A stretch of 64,000 nt of DNA from Cardiocondyla obscurior (GCF_019399895.1 NC_091874.1:4342501-4406500), one strand, 5' to 3'. Positions 13,501 through 25,195 are shown, counted from the first letter of the stretch. Program-made: numbers and translations. Notes: generated by a model not told the origin, from the sequence alone.

Positions 13501-16500
13501 ATTGCAAAAAAATCGCGCAGTTCTAAAAATAAAAGGACATATTTGCTGCAAAATTTTCACGGTTTAAATCACGACTGTCACCGGACCGCGACAAGAACGA
13601 CATTAAGGACGGCTAATCTACCATAACCGCGGATACACGGCGATGCCGATATCTGGCAATGTGTTGGTGTCTCGTCGACATTCGCTAATGGGTGAGGGCC
13701 ACCAATGCACTTTCGCACCGGGAATGTTAACGGGTCTTTCTCGTGTCCCCGATGCATTGGCGGTTATCGTTTGAACTGCATTATAGATTACGCGCGGTAA
13801 GGCAATAATAATTGCAATCATTATGCAAATATCTAGCCGCCCCTCGTTACACGCTGGAGTACTTTACCCAGCTCTAAACCACGGGTCTACCTACCACCCC
13901 GACTACAACATAGGTATTCTTTTTTTCCCTGGTATGTGGGCAATTTGAAGTGTGCATGACGCATTGTTGCGGACTATTTGAACAAAACCTTTGATCTACA
14001 AAGAATGCTCTCGCAACAGAAAGAGCTACTTATTTTTTTTTTTTTTTATTCCCAACACGTCAGACGCAAGAAATGTTTAAATACTTGCTTCATATATATT
14101 TCACAAATAACTTAAAATAATTTTGCTGATACCTATTCGAAAGAAAAAGAAGTTTCCTTAGAAAATCTAAAATCCAATCATAAATCATCGGGTCCTGTTT
14201 CCGCGTAATACTTTCATAACTTGATAAATTAGTTTTGCCCTAAATTAATATTTTTTTTTTGTAATGACGCAATATCCGAACAATGGTCACGTAATTGTGG
14301 GAGGAATTTTTCACAAAAAAAAGAAGAAATAATAATCGAAATGTTTCCGCTGTAATGGTTTCGCGGTATACCTTCGACGTGTCCTCCACGACAGAATCGT
14401 TCGCCGAGGATAAATTGACACGCAGCCACGGGCCATTCGTTTCCGTCGACAAAAACGCATCTGTCCATTAATGTTTCGTATTCCCGTAAGATACGGCCCC
14501 GGGGACGCGATTCATTTATATAACGCCGCACGTACATGGCATGCCAATACCCGATCGACCCCTATGATCGTTTATCATCCCCGTACATCTACGTGTGTGC
14601 ATACGTGGCACTTCGACGGCGACAAAGGGCGTTCTTACATTCCGCGAATGAAGCATCGTAGTTACGAGCACGTGTATGGTTCTCTACGCGTAATTCAACA
14701 ACGTGTATTCGCGAAGACATCGACAACAAAGAAAAATAAAAATAATAGAATTCTCTCTAGTACAGAAATATTAATTAATTCTTATTAATAGATCAATATT
14801 TTTATCAATGTTCTCCAAAAAATTAATCCTGCACAATTTAATATTATAAATTTCCTAAATGGTACATTTGCAGGATTATAATCCTAAGTTAAATGCTAGC
14901 TCACGAAAAAAAAAAAAATGTATTCCAATCGAGCACGATAAATGAATATTGCGATCGCGTTACCGATCCGAATAATTAGCGCGTCTCTATCTTAACTTGT
15001 TTCCCGGCGATACGTTCGCAATAAAGTAATTAAGCTGAAATTCGCCAAGGCGTCGGCGACAATTGATACACGACGAATCGATGGCATCGACAAACTTGCG
15101 AAAGCACTCGCGCTTAATGAGATTCGGCCGCGATAAGCTATGAAATGGGCGCACTTAGTCGGTTATTGCTGTGCTTTGTTCTTGATTTATGCATGCGCGC
15201 AGTTCTTCATTCCCGGCTATCTGAATTCGATTCATTAGCGAGAGCGCCCGTCGCATTTCCAATAGGTGGACCATAAATTTTCCCCTTATCTACACCGTTC
15301 GTCGCGAGAGTTCTACAAGCGCGCGTCGACTTTAATAAATTGAAAAATCACGCTATACTTCGAGGCTAGAATCTCCGAGGCAATATGACTCCCTGACTTA
15401 CGGCGGTCCGTTATCATATCGCGGTAACGAATATATTCCATTACGTGACAACTTGTGTGTGCGTACGAGATAGCGGAAGAGAAGAGACCGGGAAGAAGGG
15501 AGAAGAATCTACTGAAATATATTTAATCAGGATCGTCCCGTAATTAGGGTAAAACATTTCTGAACCACACACGTGCTTGCCTAATAAAGATGTAGATACG
15601 CCGTTTGTACCGGAGCGACATATGATCGATGAAGTTCACGCACGTCGGAATTTTTTTCTTTTAATCTGTTTATTAATCCTACGCTATTCGAGTACATTAT
15701 TTTTTTGTGATTAAATTTTATTTTATTTAATTAAACGATATTGCCAAAGGCATAAATTTTTCCCATCCGTATTAATACAAATAACTGCTACGAATTTTTA
15801 AGTGTACTACGGTACGAATTTCACAATAATTAAAAAAAATTGAGACACGATAAATTAATGTTTATTCTATGGAAACAAAATTGATACCATTTTCCGAGTC
15901 GCTTTTCGAACGAATGCTAAACGCGGAAGAGCTCGCCGAAAAACGCTCTCATATTTTTCTCTATACAACCGAAATAAATGTATGCGGATACGTCGGAATT
16001 TCTCGTCGGGACAGAATGAAGGGAGAAACAGGCAGGCAGACGTGCCGCAGTCAGATAGCGGAAGTAGTAGACGACAGCTTCCGATGGACCGCATTGTGTA
16101 CGAATCGCATGCAAAATGTAGAAGCCAAATATGAATACGGCTCGACAATGGCCTCCTCCGATTTTGTTTCTTTCAATCATATCTCGCGTAATCGTACAGA
16201 ACGATGTTCGAGGGGTACATAATTTTTGAATGGCAAAGTCGAATCTCCCCCACGTCGTAATCGAACTACTGTGGAATATGATTGCTCCACAAAACGCGAC
16301 TGCTCTCGCCGAAATAGCCGATTGCCATTTGTTCAAAGTAATATTGAATAAGAACAAATGTGACGTGAAAAAATTTAATAAATTTATATTTTTACTGTAT
16401 ATAATATATTAATACGGTATTAATGTAACGGAGTTTTTTGAGCCCGCGTCATTGTTTAATTATCACGATATTTTCCTCAAATCTTTTGCTTTCGCGTGTC

Positions 16501-17246
16501 AGATTTTTTTTTCCCACCCGTGCTTGCACAAGACAGTCTGTCCAAAGTCGTCTACATGTGACGGTGGTCAACGGTAGTATGTATGGACGGCGGGTGATTC
16601 TTTAAGCGTGAAATAAATAACTCGGAGGGCTCGGCCGAAAACGTGACGCGAGCCAGTTTTCGGACCCTCCCACGTCACGTTAACGAGAAAAAACCAAGGG
16701 AGCACATTTTAACGTCAACAATTAAAAATATTGTACATATATTATCGGGCTCGCCTCTTTTGCCGCGTATGGCCGCGAGGGTCGTCTTTGCTCATCTTTC
16801 ACGATTACAAACTTGTTTTGGGGATGCTCGCGACTGTCGTAATTATAACAGCCACACGTACGCGACATTATACATGTTGTACACGTATGTGACCACCGCG
16901 CGTAGAGCAACATATGCTACGTCATGTTTTATATCTTCAACAACGAAAAAAAAATGCTTCTCATTCTTACGGCACCCCGTTCTCGTTTGTAAAATAATAA
17001 TATTACGTATGAATGCTGAATTAATTCAATATACGAACTTTGACGGTAACGAATTTTTTATACCACGATTTCCCAAGTTTCTATACTTATTTCTGTGTTA
17101 TTATATATTTAATGTATTAATATATTTAATGTTTTTAATGTATAAGTGTGTTTAATAAATCGAATGCTATTTCAGGTTTAATTGTTTCACATATAAAGTG
17201 CGTACTGTTTCCTATAACGCTGAGTGTAACAAATATGCAGACTCAC
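10541..17246. other. Non-coding spacer, no gene seen
   Basis: No gene is supported. The region alternates AT-rich patches (about 12000-12080, 13260-13560, 14750-14900, 15660-15850 and 17080-17160) with GC-richer DNA. An ATGCAAAT octamer lies at 13823-13830. The open frames around 12440-13050 and 15870-16360 look random in composition and have no boundaries that would make them exons. The part near 17100-17246 may include the 3' end of the minus-strand candidate RNA described next, since an ATTAAA poly(A)-type signal reads on the minus strand at 17151-17156. Confidence 0.5.
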
Positions 17247-17287
17247 CGTTCGATGCGCAACAGCGAAGTTGACGAAACTGCAGGTGA
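17247..17287 (-). ncRNA. Exon-like block D of the candidate RNA
   Basis: The acceptor TATGTTACAG matches that of block C, giving an upstream intron of 121 bp, exactly the length of the B-C intron and with similar sequence at both ends. A GTGAGT reads at 17241-17246. No acceptor at a sensible distance follows it (the next TCAG is under 35 bp away), so this may be the start of the terminal exon running left toward about 17100. Confidence 0.35.
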
Positions 17288-17408
17288 CTGTAACATAAAA
17301 AAATAATAATGTAGAGAGATTGATTCATTAACTAAATAAATAAAAATAAGTTATATGTTAATGAAATAATAAAACTAACAATTTTATCTATAAAAAATTA
17401 TTACTCAC

Positions 17409-17526
17409 CTAAGAGTTGCTTCGCCGGTGCAAGATGCCCATCCTGAGCCTGGTCCTCCTCTCAGTTGGAACGTCGTGTCGAGTCATCCTTCCAAGCACTT
17501 TTACTTCTCACTGAAACACTGAAACA
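17409..17526 (-). ncRNA. Exon-like block C of the candidate RNA, with tandem acceptors
   Basis: The donor is TTAG/GTGAGT at 17409. Three acceptor AGs lie 8 bp apart, so the exon may begin at 17526, 17518 or 17510; the outermost, TTTGTTACAG, has the best upstream tract. Intron B-C is 121 bp when 17526 is used. A 25-codon frame starting at an internal ATG ends in a TAG right at the donor and is probably chance. Confidence 0.4.
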
Positions 17527-17647
17527 CTGTAACAAATAAATAAATAAATTATATTGTAGATATTTATTAAATTTAATTAAAATTAATAATAAAAAAAGTT
17601 ATCAAATAAAAACTAAACCAATTAACTCTAAAAAAATTAATGCTTAC

Positions 17648-17771
17648 CTTGAGGTTGCTTTACAGGTGTAGAATACCCTTTCTAGGCTTCCTCTTTTCAG
17701 AACGTTTGTGAGTTGTCGGGCTGATCTGCCTTCGTCAGATGTACGTCGATCATCTTTCGCATCTCCAAAAA
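17648..17771 (-). ncRNA. Exon-like block B of the candidate RNA
   Basis: This is a 124-nt block with an excellent acceptor (TTCTTTTTTGTTTCAG) and donor CAAG/GTAAGC. Its 3' half resembles that of block C: both contain an ACGTTC word followed by a purine-rich stretch and AAGCAAC just before the donor. The longest frame runs 24 codons before a stop. Intron A-B is 154 bp. Confidence 0.45.
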
Positions 17772-17925
17772 CTGAAACAAAAAAGAATTAACTCGTTAGC
17801 TTTACAGTATATTAAGCCACTTATTGCGACGAGATCGTATGTGTATACATTAACAATCGTGAAGACCGAATCGCAGTAAATATTCAGTTCGAAGTATTCA
17901 TCAGTGCGTAATACCTTTAACTCAC

Positions 17926-17998
17926 CTTGCACGTGTTGATAGCGGGCGGCCGGTCACACATTCCTCCGCTTGCACGTGCACACCGCCCGCCGCACGAA
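17926..17998 (-). ncRNA. Exon-like block A of the candidate RNA
   Basis: The donor is a consensus CAAG followed by GTGAGT at the left boundary 17926. The right boundary is uncertain. An acceptor-like ACGTAG gives 17998, but the block lies in a CpG-rich stretch and could instead be a first exon whose start lies further right, up to about 18150. Confidence 0.35.
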
Positions 17999-17999
17999 C

Positions 18000-18152
18000 T
18001 ACGTTGTACGTATGAGTGAGCGCCGAAGACGGAGTGGAGAGGGAATGAGCCGCCGCCGCCGCTAACACGCACCGTTTGCTCTCCCTGCGCTCCCCACTCT
18101 CCCTACTCTTCCAGTGCTCCTCACTCTCCCTGCTCTGCCCGCGCTCCCCGCG
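18000..18152. repeat. GC-rich low-complexity block beside the array
   Basis: A short CCG trinucleotide run near 18050 is followed by imperfect CTCCCTGC and CTCCCC words up to about 18152. Similar words occur in the CpG-rich part of each array unit. It could be a decayed array unit or a CpG-rich promoter for the minus-strand RNA. The sequence alone does not decide. Confidence 0.5.
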
Positions 18153-18489
18153 CCCACACCGCTGAGTCCCGAACCTACATGAAGCGTACGAAAATTGGGC
18201 CAGCTAACCGGTCGGCAGAATATTCCAGGATTATGTGTATGTACATCCCACGAACTGTGTACGTTGTCTGTGTAGCCGACGCCTGCTCTTGCATCCTAGA
18301 AAGTAATAATATGTTATCTCAGAGAATGCTTATACCTCTTACTGTTTCACAAACGTATGATTATCGAATAAGTTGTGATTCGCGTTAATCAAGTTTTCTT
18401 ACGCCTGAGTTAAGACAGTACTAAGCCACGAATATATTTCGACCCAGAAACGCGAATTTTAAGTACGCATATATAAGGATTTAACTTAC

Positions 18490-18636
18490 GTTACGGGAAA
18501 AAGAGATGATTTTAAGTACTCTCCACGTACAGAGATATGATGAGAGAGGATCAATCAGGCTGGATTACGTCTTCTAGCTTAACGATTCTGCGGGATGCTT
18601 CCAATTCAGACGGAGCGTCTCCTTCGTGCGTGTGAT
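18490..18636 (-). ncRNA. Array exon-like block, copy 1
   Basis: This 147-nt block has acceptor GAGCAG and donor GTAAGT (18484-18489). It is recognisably the same block as copies 2 and 3, with scattered substitutions mainly toward its 3' end. Both splice signals and the exact 147-nt length are retained. Confidence 0.45.
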
Positions 18637-18912
18637 CTGCTCGAACGCTGGAGAAAGAGAGAGAGAAAATGACTTCCCCTTGCCGCGCTCCCTGCGCCGT
18701 CCGCGCGGAAGACTCTTACACTCGTTAATTATGGTGTAATAATATATTATCGCAAGGCATTTTTAGATCTCTCACTGTTTCGCGAACTTGTAGCTAACGG
18801 ATTTGTTACGATTCGCATTATACAAGCCCCTTCGAATTCTGACTGTACCGACAATTAATTTTCGGCTCGGAGACGCGACTCTACTGCACGCATATATGAG
18901 GATTTAACTTAC

Positions 18913-19059
18913 GTTACAGGAAAAGAAGCTGGTTTTTGGTACTTTCCACGTACGGAGGTATGATGGGAGAGGATCAATCAGGCTGGATTACGTCTTCTAG
19001 CTTAATGATTCTGCGGGATGCTTCCAATTCAGACGGAGCGTCTTCTTCGTGCGTGTGAA
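18913..19059 (-). ncRNA. Array exon-like block, copy 2
   Basis: This 147-nt block has acceptor GAGCAG and donor GTAAGT (18907-18912). It matches copy 3 almost throughout, with the same stops in all frames. Copies 2 and 3 being the most alike, with the outer copies more diverged, is the pattern expected from unequal exchange in a tandem array. Confidence 0.45.
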
Positions 19060-19337
19060 CTGCTCGAGCGCGGGAGAAAGAGAGAGAACATGGCTTCCCC
19101 TCGCCGCGCTCCCTGCGCCGCCCGCGCGGCCGACTTTTGCACTCGCTAATTATAATAAAATAATATATTATCGCAAGGCATTTTTAGGCCTCTCATTATC
19201 TCGCGAACGTACGACTAACGGATTTGTCACGATTTGCGTCATACAAGCAAGCTCTCTCGAGTTCTGACTGTACCGACAATTAATTTTCGGCCCGGAGACG
19301 CGACTTTACTGCACGCATATATGAGGATTTAACTTAC

Positions 19338-19484
19338 GTTACAGGAAAAGAAGCTGGTTTTTGGTACTTTCCACGTACGGAGGTATGATGGGAGAGGATC
19401 AATCAAGCTGGATTACGTCTTCTAGCTTAACGATTCTGCGGGATGCTTCCAATTCAGACGGAGCGTCTCCTTCGTGCGTGTGAT
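19338..19484 (-). ncRNA. Array exon-like block, copy 3
   Basis: This 147-nt block follows an acceptor with a strong pyrimidine tract ending GAGCAG and ends at donor GTAAGT (19332-19337). It is nearly identical to copy 2. The three frames stop after about 20, 9 and 27 codons, so the block is not coding. Confidence 0.45.
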
Positions 19485-19756
19485 CTGCTCGAACGCGGGA
19501 GAAAGAGAGAACATGGCTTCCCCTCGCCGCGCTCCCTGCGCCGCCCGCGCGGCCGACTTTTGCACTCGCTAATTATAATAAAATAATATATTATCGCAAG
19601 GCATTTTTAGGCCTCTCATTATCTCGCGAACGTTCGGCTAACGGATTTGTCACGATTCGCGTCATACAAGCCCCTTCGAATTCTGACCGTACTGACAATT
19701 AATTTTCGGCCCGGAGACGCGACTCTACTGCACGCATATATGAGGATTTACCTTAC

Positions 19757-19902
19757 GTTACAGGAAAAGGAGTTGGTTTTAGGCAGTCTCTGCATACGGA
19801 GGATTCATTGAAGAAGATCAATCAAGCTCGATGATGTGCCTCTGTCAGCCGATGCTGCGAAAATCTTTTGATGTAGCGGAGCGTCTTCTGCGTGCATTCG
19901 AA
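19757..19902 (-). ncRNA. Array exon-like block, copy 4 (most upstream)
   Basis: This 146-nt block on the minus strand follows the acceptor GTTAAACAG, preceded by a C/T-rich tract, and ends at donor GTAAGG (19751-19756). It is the most diverged of the four array copies but keeps the opening CGCAGAAGACGCTCC and the closing CTTTTCCTGTAAC. One frame stays open from about 20022 into this block and stops at 19822. I do not think it is coding, because the sister copies are not open in that frame. Confidence 0.4.
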
Positions 19903-22900
19903 CTGTTTAACGCCGGGGACGGGACGGAAGGGGAATGACTGCTGATTGCTCGCGACACCTGTCCCGCTCGACTCCGCACTACTACCGCGTCTATGTCGTC
20001 TGTCTCTCTCCCTCTTGACCATATTAACTCCAATAAATACATATTAACTCCAATTTATGTATCACGAATCTGTAACAGGTTATGAAAAAAATAATTAAAT
20101 ATTAATTCGTGATTTTCTCTTGCAATTATACGAATGCGCATTAACACCATTAAAAATTGAGATATCCGAGAACAAATTATTGATTTATCGATACGAGAAT
20201 TCTGATAATATTGCAGTATGATTAGTAATAAATGCAACTTTGCCCGGCGTTCGTAGAAATACCACGTTTTCGTAATTACGCGCGTTTTTCTCTCCTACGA
20301 AACGAGCTGCCCTTATCCCTCATTCCGGACAGGGCTCCTCATCGCCGACTCGCTCTTATCTTGATATTTTTAGGAGGGCATTTTCCAGTGCCGCACGTTC
20401 TTTTCATTTCATTTAAAACGGCGAACGGGGAGGTAGGACCGCTCGTTCAGCGCTCTTGCAACGGATAGCGCTACATTTTCATTAAGGTCGTTGATTTATT
20501 GGCATAGTTAGCCCGGTCGACCTCGTTACGGCCTTCCGAGGAGAGCTAAGAATTACCTCTCGACAGCTTTTCGGCACATGAAAACCTATAAATGTTTATA
20601 CGTACCGCGATTTCGATCTTATTATACCCGTATTACGCCGCAGTCGTTTATTACATCGATCAATAACGCTTTTCTTTTAAAATTAAAAAAATATAATCCT
20701 TAGCGAAAACATATCGCTTCTAATAAAGGCAAAGTCGACGGGGCATTAATTAATTGAAGATTTTACTGGCTATGTATTATATATTTTCTTGATTCATATT
20801 ATTTATTATAGAAATACCATTTAATTAAATTTTCTCTCTCATTAATATAATTAATAAAAAAAGAAATTATTAATAAAAAGAAAACTTTAAAGTCAACGTC
20901 ATTAAAGATCGTATCAAAGAAACTGCAACCATATGTCGATGTTTTATCTTTATTTGGCTAATCACAAATGTGTCGACTAAATTTAGAAGATCCAATCTCT
21001 GGAGGAACCTGAAGAAACCAATTGATAAATCGAACAATTCCGAAAATAAAGCAATCTGTGGCAAGGCCGACAGAATTTTGCTGGCGGCTACCAGACGCGA
21101 GCACCATTTATATAACGTAAAGGATAGCGGAACGGAAAGGATTCACGAAAGGTGGCGGCTAAAGGGAAGACGAATCGACGACACCACCGTGCCAGCCCGC
21201 AACTGACATCTTCCATACGTCAAAGCCTTGCCGACTCGTCTTTCAGAGCCTCCGAAAATGTTTCACCTTCGTATCCGGATTAAAGAGGGTGGCGAAAGAT
21301 ATTTTATCTTCTTCTATCATATACAGAGAAGCATGTACGATACGCAGAATAATTAACTCGTATTAAGAACAGTTTTGTATATCCTTAAAAAACATTTACC
21401 ATCACGATTTTTCGATTAGATCTTTAACGTTTTATTTAAGACACAATTTAGAAAGGAAGAGACTTAAACCGAATCAAATTTTATTGACTTTACGATTGCA
21501 AAATAAATAACAATGTAAAACGTTAATCACGTTGGAAATTGACGTCTCGCAGTCTTACAAATATTTTACGCATTGCGATTTTTCACCCTAAAATTGTATA
21601 TCAATCTTAACATCTTCTGGAGGGTAACGCCGAAACCATTTCAAGGAGTCCCGATTGCCACCGCATGCGGGCGCGTTTAAAGTCGTACTAATTAACACGG
21701 CAGCGATTCAAGATGTCGGCCCTACAGTGGGATGAGTTGAGAAGGAGGAAGTCTTAAGGCACCGTGTTCTCTCCGGGGAGCCAAGTGTTAGGAGAATTAA
21801 CAGCAACCCCTGATCTTGGCCCTCTATGCTATCTCCCTAATAATAAACTGGTAATTCCCAATGCCCCTATAAGTTACTCCCTTTCAACGCCACAATGACC
21901 TATGAGTGCCAAGACGTATTGTCTACCGGGTGTTCGTGATCTGTTTTGCCGTGCTTTTCATTCTGCAGACCATTAGTTGATTGAACGAAAAAAAAAAAAA
22001 AATGAGCAGTAAGACTGTGTGGAGAAACGTCATACTTGTGAGACCAAAATGATAACGGTTGTTGTGGCTGTCGATTTTTCTAACAATCTTGCTTCATCAT
22101 TGCACTTACTGAATGCAAATTAATTTCTTTTTCATGCATTAAACTTTTCCTGCATTATAAATTTAACAAAGATTACTTTTTTAGGAAAACATATATTAAA
22201 ATATTTTATTGTTGAATTATATTTAGTAAAAGTACAATAATTTTATTAACTTGCAAGATTAATATCAAATTCTGTAACTTTTCTAAATTACTTCTCTCGA
22301 AATATTAAATATATGAATAATATTAAACGAAGAGAGAGATGGAGCGTAAAAAAATGTTTATCGATATATTTAGTAATTAATAATTAATTTTTGCAAGTAA
22401 GATGACTAATAAATTTTATTGATTTCTTGAGCAAACATTTGCTAAATCCCAACTTTGGTTTACCATAATAGAATATTGATGGTCACCGGTTTTGCATGCA
22501 TTCTCTCTTCCGGGCATTTAGCGAAACTTACCCCCGACCGGACGTTAATTCGCACTCTGAATGAATTCATCATGATTTCAGTGCAATGCTCACCCGTTAC
22601 ATCGTTACAAGTTCAGTATATCCTAGAACGTGCACACTTTCATCATAGACATCCACCGTGGCCTAAAGTACCGTGCTTTCCGCGCCGAGAAGGGGTGGAA
22701 AACGCGAACAAGAGAGACGGAACGGATGTTGGTTACAGGATAGAGAGAACGAGGGATTGTAAACTTCCAGGAGGAAGCTCAACCTCTCGACGGGAACCAG
22801 TTAGATTTATGGCCATAAATTCCTATCCAATAAGAAACGAGATCTATGTATTCTCTAACCGTAGATATATGCAAGCACTCAATCTTGTGCAACAAGAATT

Positions 22901-24691
22901 CTTCGATAATTAAAAAGAGCTCCGAAGACATGCAGCTGCGGAGAAAATTGCGTGCTTCTCTCACGCGGATGTAAAAGAAAGCATATGATGACGATATAAA
23001 AATAAAGTAAAATAAATTAATTTCTGCCTGAAGCAGCATTCGTGTTACATATAAACGCACGATGTTTGCTAACCAAGATTGAACGCTGCTTCGCCTATGA
23101 AATGCCTTGATGTGCAAATTAGATAAAACATATGTAACTCTTGTAATTAATAACTGGAAAAAAAATGCATAATTCTCGTACGTTATAATAATAAGTTGAG
23201 TGCAACGCGTTGCAAGTCATATTTAACATTATATTAGTCATAACTACTGCGGTAACATTAGTAAATTATATGCGTGCAAGCCTGATAAATCTAATTGCTT
23301 CTCTGGGAAGAGACACTAAAAAGCAATGAGAAGCGTCTTATTGCGGACGAAGGATATGTTCTTCCTTGTTTAGCGTGGATACCTGCTACGTAGATTAGGA
23401 ACGAAGGGGACGGTAACAGTGACCGATAAATTTCGCGGTGACTGTCTCTTACTTGTGTAATTAAACACACAATTTAAACAGACCGTTAGTGTCACCGTAG
23501 CCGAACTGGAAGGTCTCCTTCCGAGATCCTAAAGCGAGCCCTGACATGCGTCGATTTACTGAATTGATCGTTTATTCCGTCAATAATGATCATTCGAGAA
23601 ACAACCGGAATATTTTATGTTCCTTCGTTCAAAAAGAATGTTTCAAAAAAATAAAATAAAATAATCAGATTAAACGTTCGAGAAGTAATTCTTCCGAAAA
23701 GCTGTTCAATTTGATTTTTGCCGTTTTCGAGATTAATATACGCTTTAAATACTTTCCTATCGAATTTCAGGAGAAAAGAATTTTATCGCATTAAACGTTT
23801 TCTGTAACCTACATATTACGCGATTGAACATGACGTGTGTTTACGTCCAGCATACATATAGATGCGCTATCATCCTAATTACGGTATTGTGATGACCCGC
23901 TGTTGCGTACCAGTCGAACATCTGCGATCCATCGTGACGGATAAATCACCTTGGGACCACCCTCCAATCGCGTCTCGCCCATCGCCTTGCATATAGACAG
24001 TTACTAATGAGCCGACCCCATTTAATTAACCGTATATGGTTTCGATGCGACTGTGCCGGACTATTTCCCCGTTACACGTACGCTTGTGTTATCGCCCGCG
24101 CACGACTCACGATCGCGACTGTAACGAGTTTATTCTAACACGAGGCGATATTTCATCGCGGCCGCTTTCTTGCGCCGACACATCTGTTCGATTTGTATCG
24201 TACCACGCCGTGAATCGCAGATGCGAACGTGCGTTTTACAGCGGTGTTTCAAGAGAGGGCCAGCGCAATTCATCGTCGACTGTTATCGGAAAATGAATTG
24301 CAAATCACTTTGCATGCGCCGAACAATTTGCAGATTTCACTGACGCATTTGCCACCGTTCTTTTTTTTTTCTTTTTATACACAAGAGATAATAAACGAGG
24401 TCGTGCAAAATACTCGTAACCTTTTCTTTAATAATCGTGAATCTGGTTGCGTAATTATTTTTTTATCTGTCATTAGGTTCATCAACGAGCAATATTTAAG
24501 TATCACGTGAAGAATAAATTTAAAAGTACCTTAAACAGTTCTGATTTTTTCAACGTCACTGTTACATAAAATAATATATACGAAGTACGCGTCTGTGTTA
24601 GAAAATCTTCGATATAAGTAGGACTAAAAAAAAAATTATATGTAAAGAAAATGAAGTACGTTATCATTGAGTAAAGACGTACGGAGCATCA
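19903..24691. other. Non-coding spacer, no gene seen
   Basis: The first 150 bp may hold the 5' end of the minus-strand candidate RNA, and a short direct repeat ATATTAACTCCAAT occurs twice there (about 20020-20055). The remainder is AT-rich spacer (20640-20900, 21340-21600, 22130-22440 and 23130-23280) and moderately GC-rich DNA, with a 15-base A run ending at 22002. No exon, RNA gene or transposon end was recognised. The frame at 22455-22913 looks random in composition. Confidence 0.5.
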
Positions 24692-24711
24692 GCCTCCGTG
24701 GCGCAATCGGC

Positions 24712-24748
<37 letters not shown>

Positions 24749-24765
24749 GAGCCCACCCGGGGGCG
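24692..24765 (+). tRNA. tRNA-Asn (anticodon GTT)
   Basis: The 74-nt sequence folds into a complete cloverleaf. The acceptor stem GCCTCCG pairs with CGGGGGC through one T-G wobble. The D stem is GCGC/GCGC, and the anticodon stem TTCGG/CCGAA holds the loop CTGTTAA. The T arm has GGTGG/CCCACC-type pairing around the invariant TTCGA. The anticodon GTT at 24726-24728 decodes asparagine codons. The discriminator is G and there is no encoded CCA, as usual for a eukaryotic nuclear tRNA. It should be transcribed by RNA polymerase III from its internal A and B boxes. A second tRNA gene lies 454 bp downstream on the same strand. Confidence 0.97.
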
Positions 24766-24770
24766 TTACA

Positions 24771-24774
24771 TTTT
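24771..24774 (+). terminator. RNA polymerase III terminator of tRNA-Asn
   Basis: A TTTT run starts 6 nt after the tRNA 3' end, the minimal Pol III terminator. The run is short, so some read-through is possible. Confidence 0.7.
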
Positions 24775-25195
24775 GCATATGAATTCAGTACAGAGCTAAC
24801 ACTTCATTCTGTACGAATAACTAATAATTAAAAGCAAATTCTACGACTCTTCGATTTGACTTATATAAAAACAGTAGAGATCTCAATCCGTAAAAGCTAA
24901 AAAATAAAATATCTTACGTACAAAAGTTATTGCTCGTTGATGTTGACAAAAGATAATGACTTAATTGAATCTTAATTTAATTGCAAATACGTATTAATAC
25001 TCGTAATAATTTTTTAATAATTTTTTACATTGTGTTACGTAAATGATGGTTTTCCTCGAAAAAGAACGTTGTGTGAATGAAATTGAAAGGAATATTTAGC
25101 ACGTGCAAAAAAAGAAAAGGTACAAAACGTCACGGAAATTACAAATTAATTTTGAAATCAGAGAGCATTACGATTTTCCAGATGTACAGATAAAA
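24775..25195. other. Spacer between the two tRNA genes
   Basis: This is AT-rich DNA with many T and A runs. No gene, exon or repeat was recognised. Confidence 0.7.

Larger units (their letters stand above)
17247..19902 (-). ncRNA. Candidate multi-exon long non-coding RNA with tandemly duplicated exons
   Basis: Read on the minus strand, this region shows at least eight exon-like blocks bounded by AG acceptors and GT donors. They lie, 5' to 3', at 19757-19902, 19338-19484, 18913-19059, 18490-18636, 17926-17998, 17648-17771, 17409-17526 and 17247-17287. The first four are copies of one block inside a repeat unit of about 420 bp. Introns within the array are about 272-278 bp and the downstream ones are 121-154 bp. 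Donors read GTAAGT, GTAAGG, GTGAGT or GTAAGC, and several acceptors have good pyrimidine tracts. Stops fall in all three frames of the array exons, so a long protein is excluded and a spliced non-coding RNA is the best reading. The 5' end is unresolved (perhaps near 20.0 kb, or at a separate promoter around 18.0-18.15 kb), and so is the 3' end. No transcript evidence is available, and a repeat that carries splice-like words by descent remains possible. Confidence 0.45.
18477..19902. repeat. Tandem repeat array, unit about 420 bp
   Basis: Three full units begin at GGATTT words at 18477, 18900 and 19325 (periods 423 and 425). A fourth, diverged unit begins at 19744, 419 bp later. A further decayed partial copy extends left to about 18290. 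Each unit contains, on the plus strand, the exon-like block, a CpG-rich stretch with the word GCGCTCCCTGCGCC, an AT-rich stretch with AATATATTAT, and a segment ending in CGCATATATGAG. The central copies are the most alike. Confidence 0.9.

Noticed and set aside
17409..17483. 25-codon Arg-rich small frame in exon-like block C
   Set aside because: It ends with a stop exactly at the splice donor, has no counterpart in the related block B, and is short enough to be chance.
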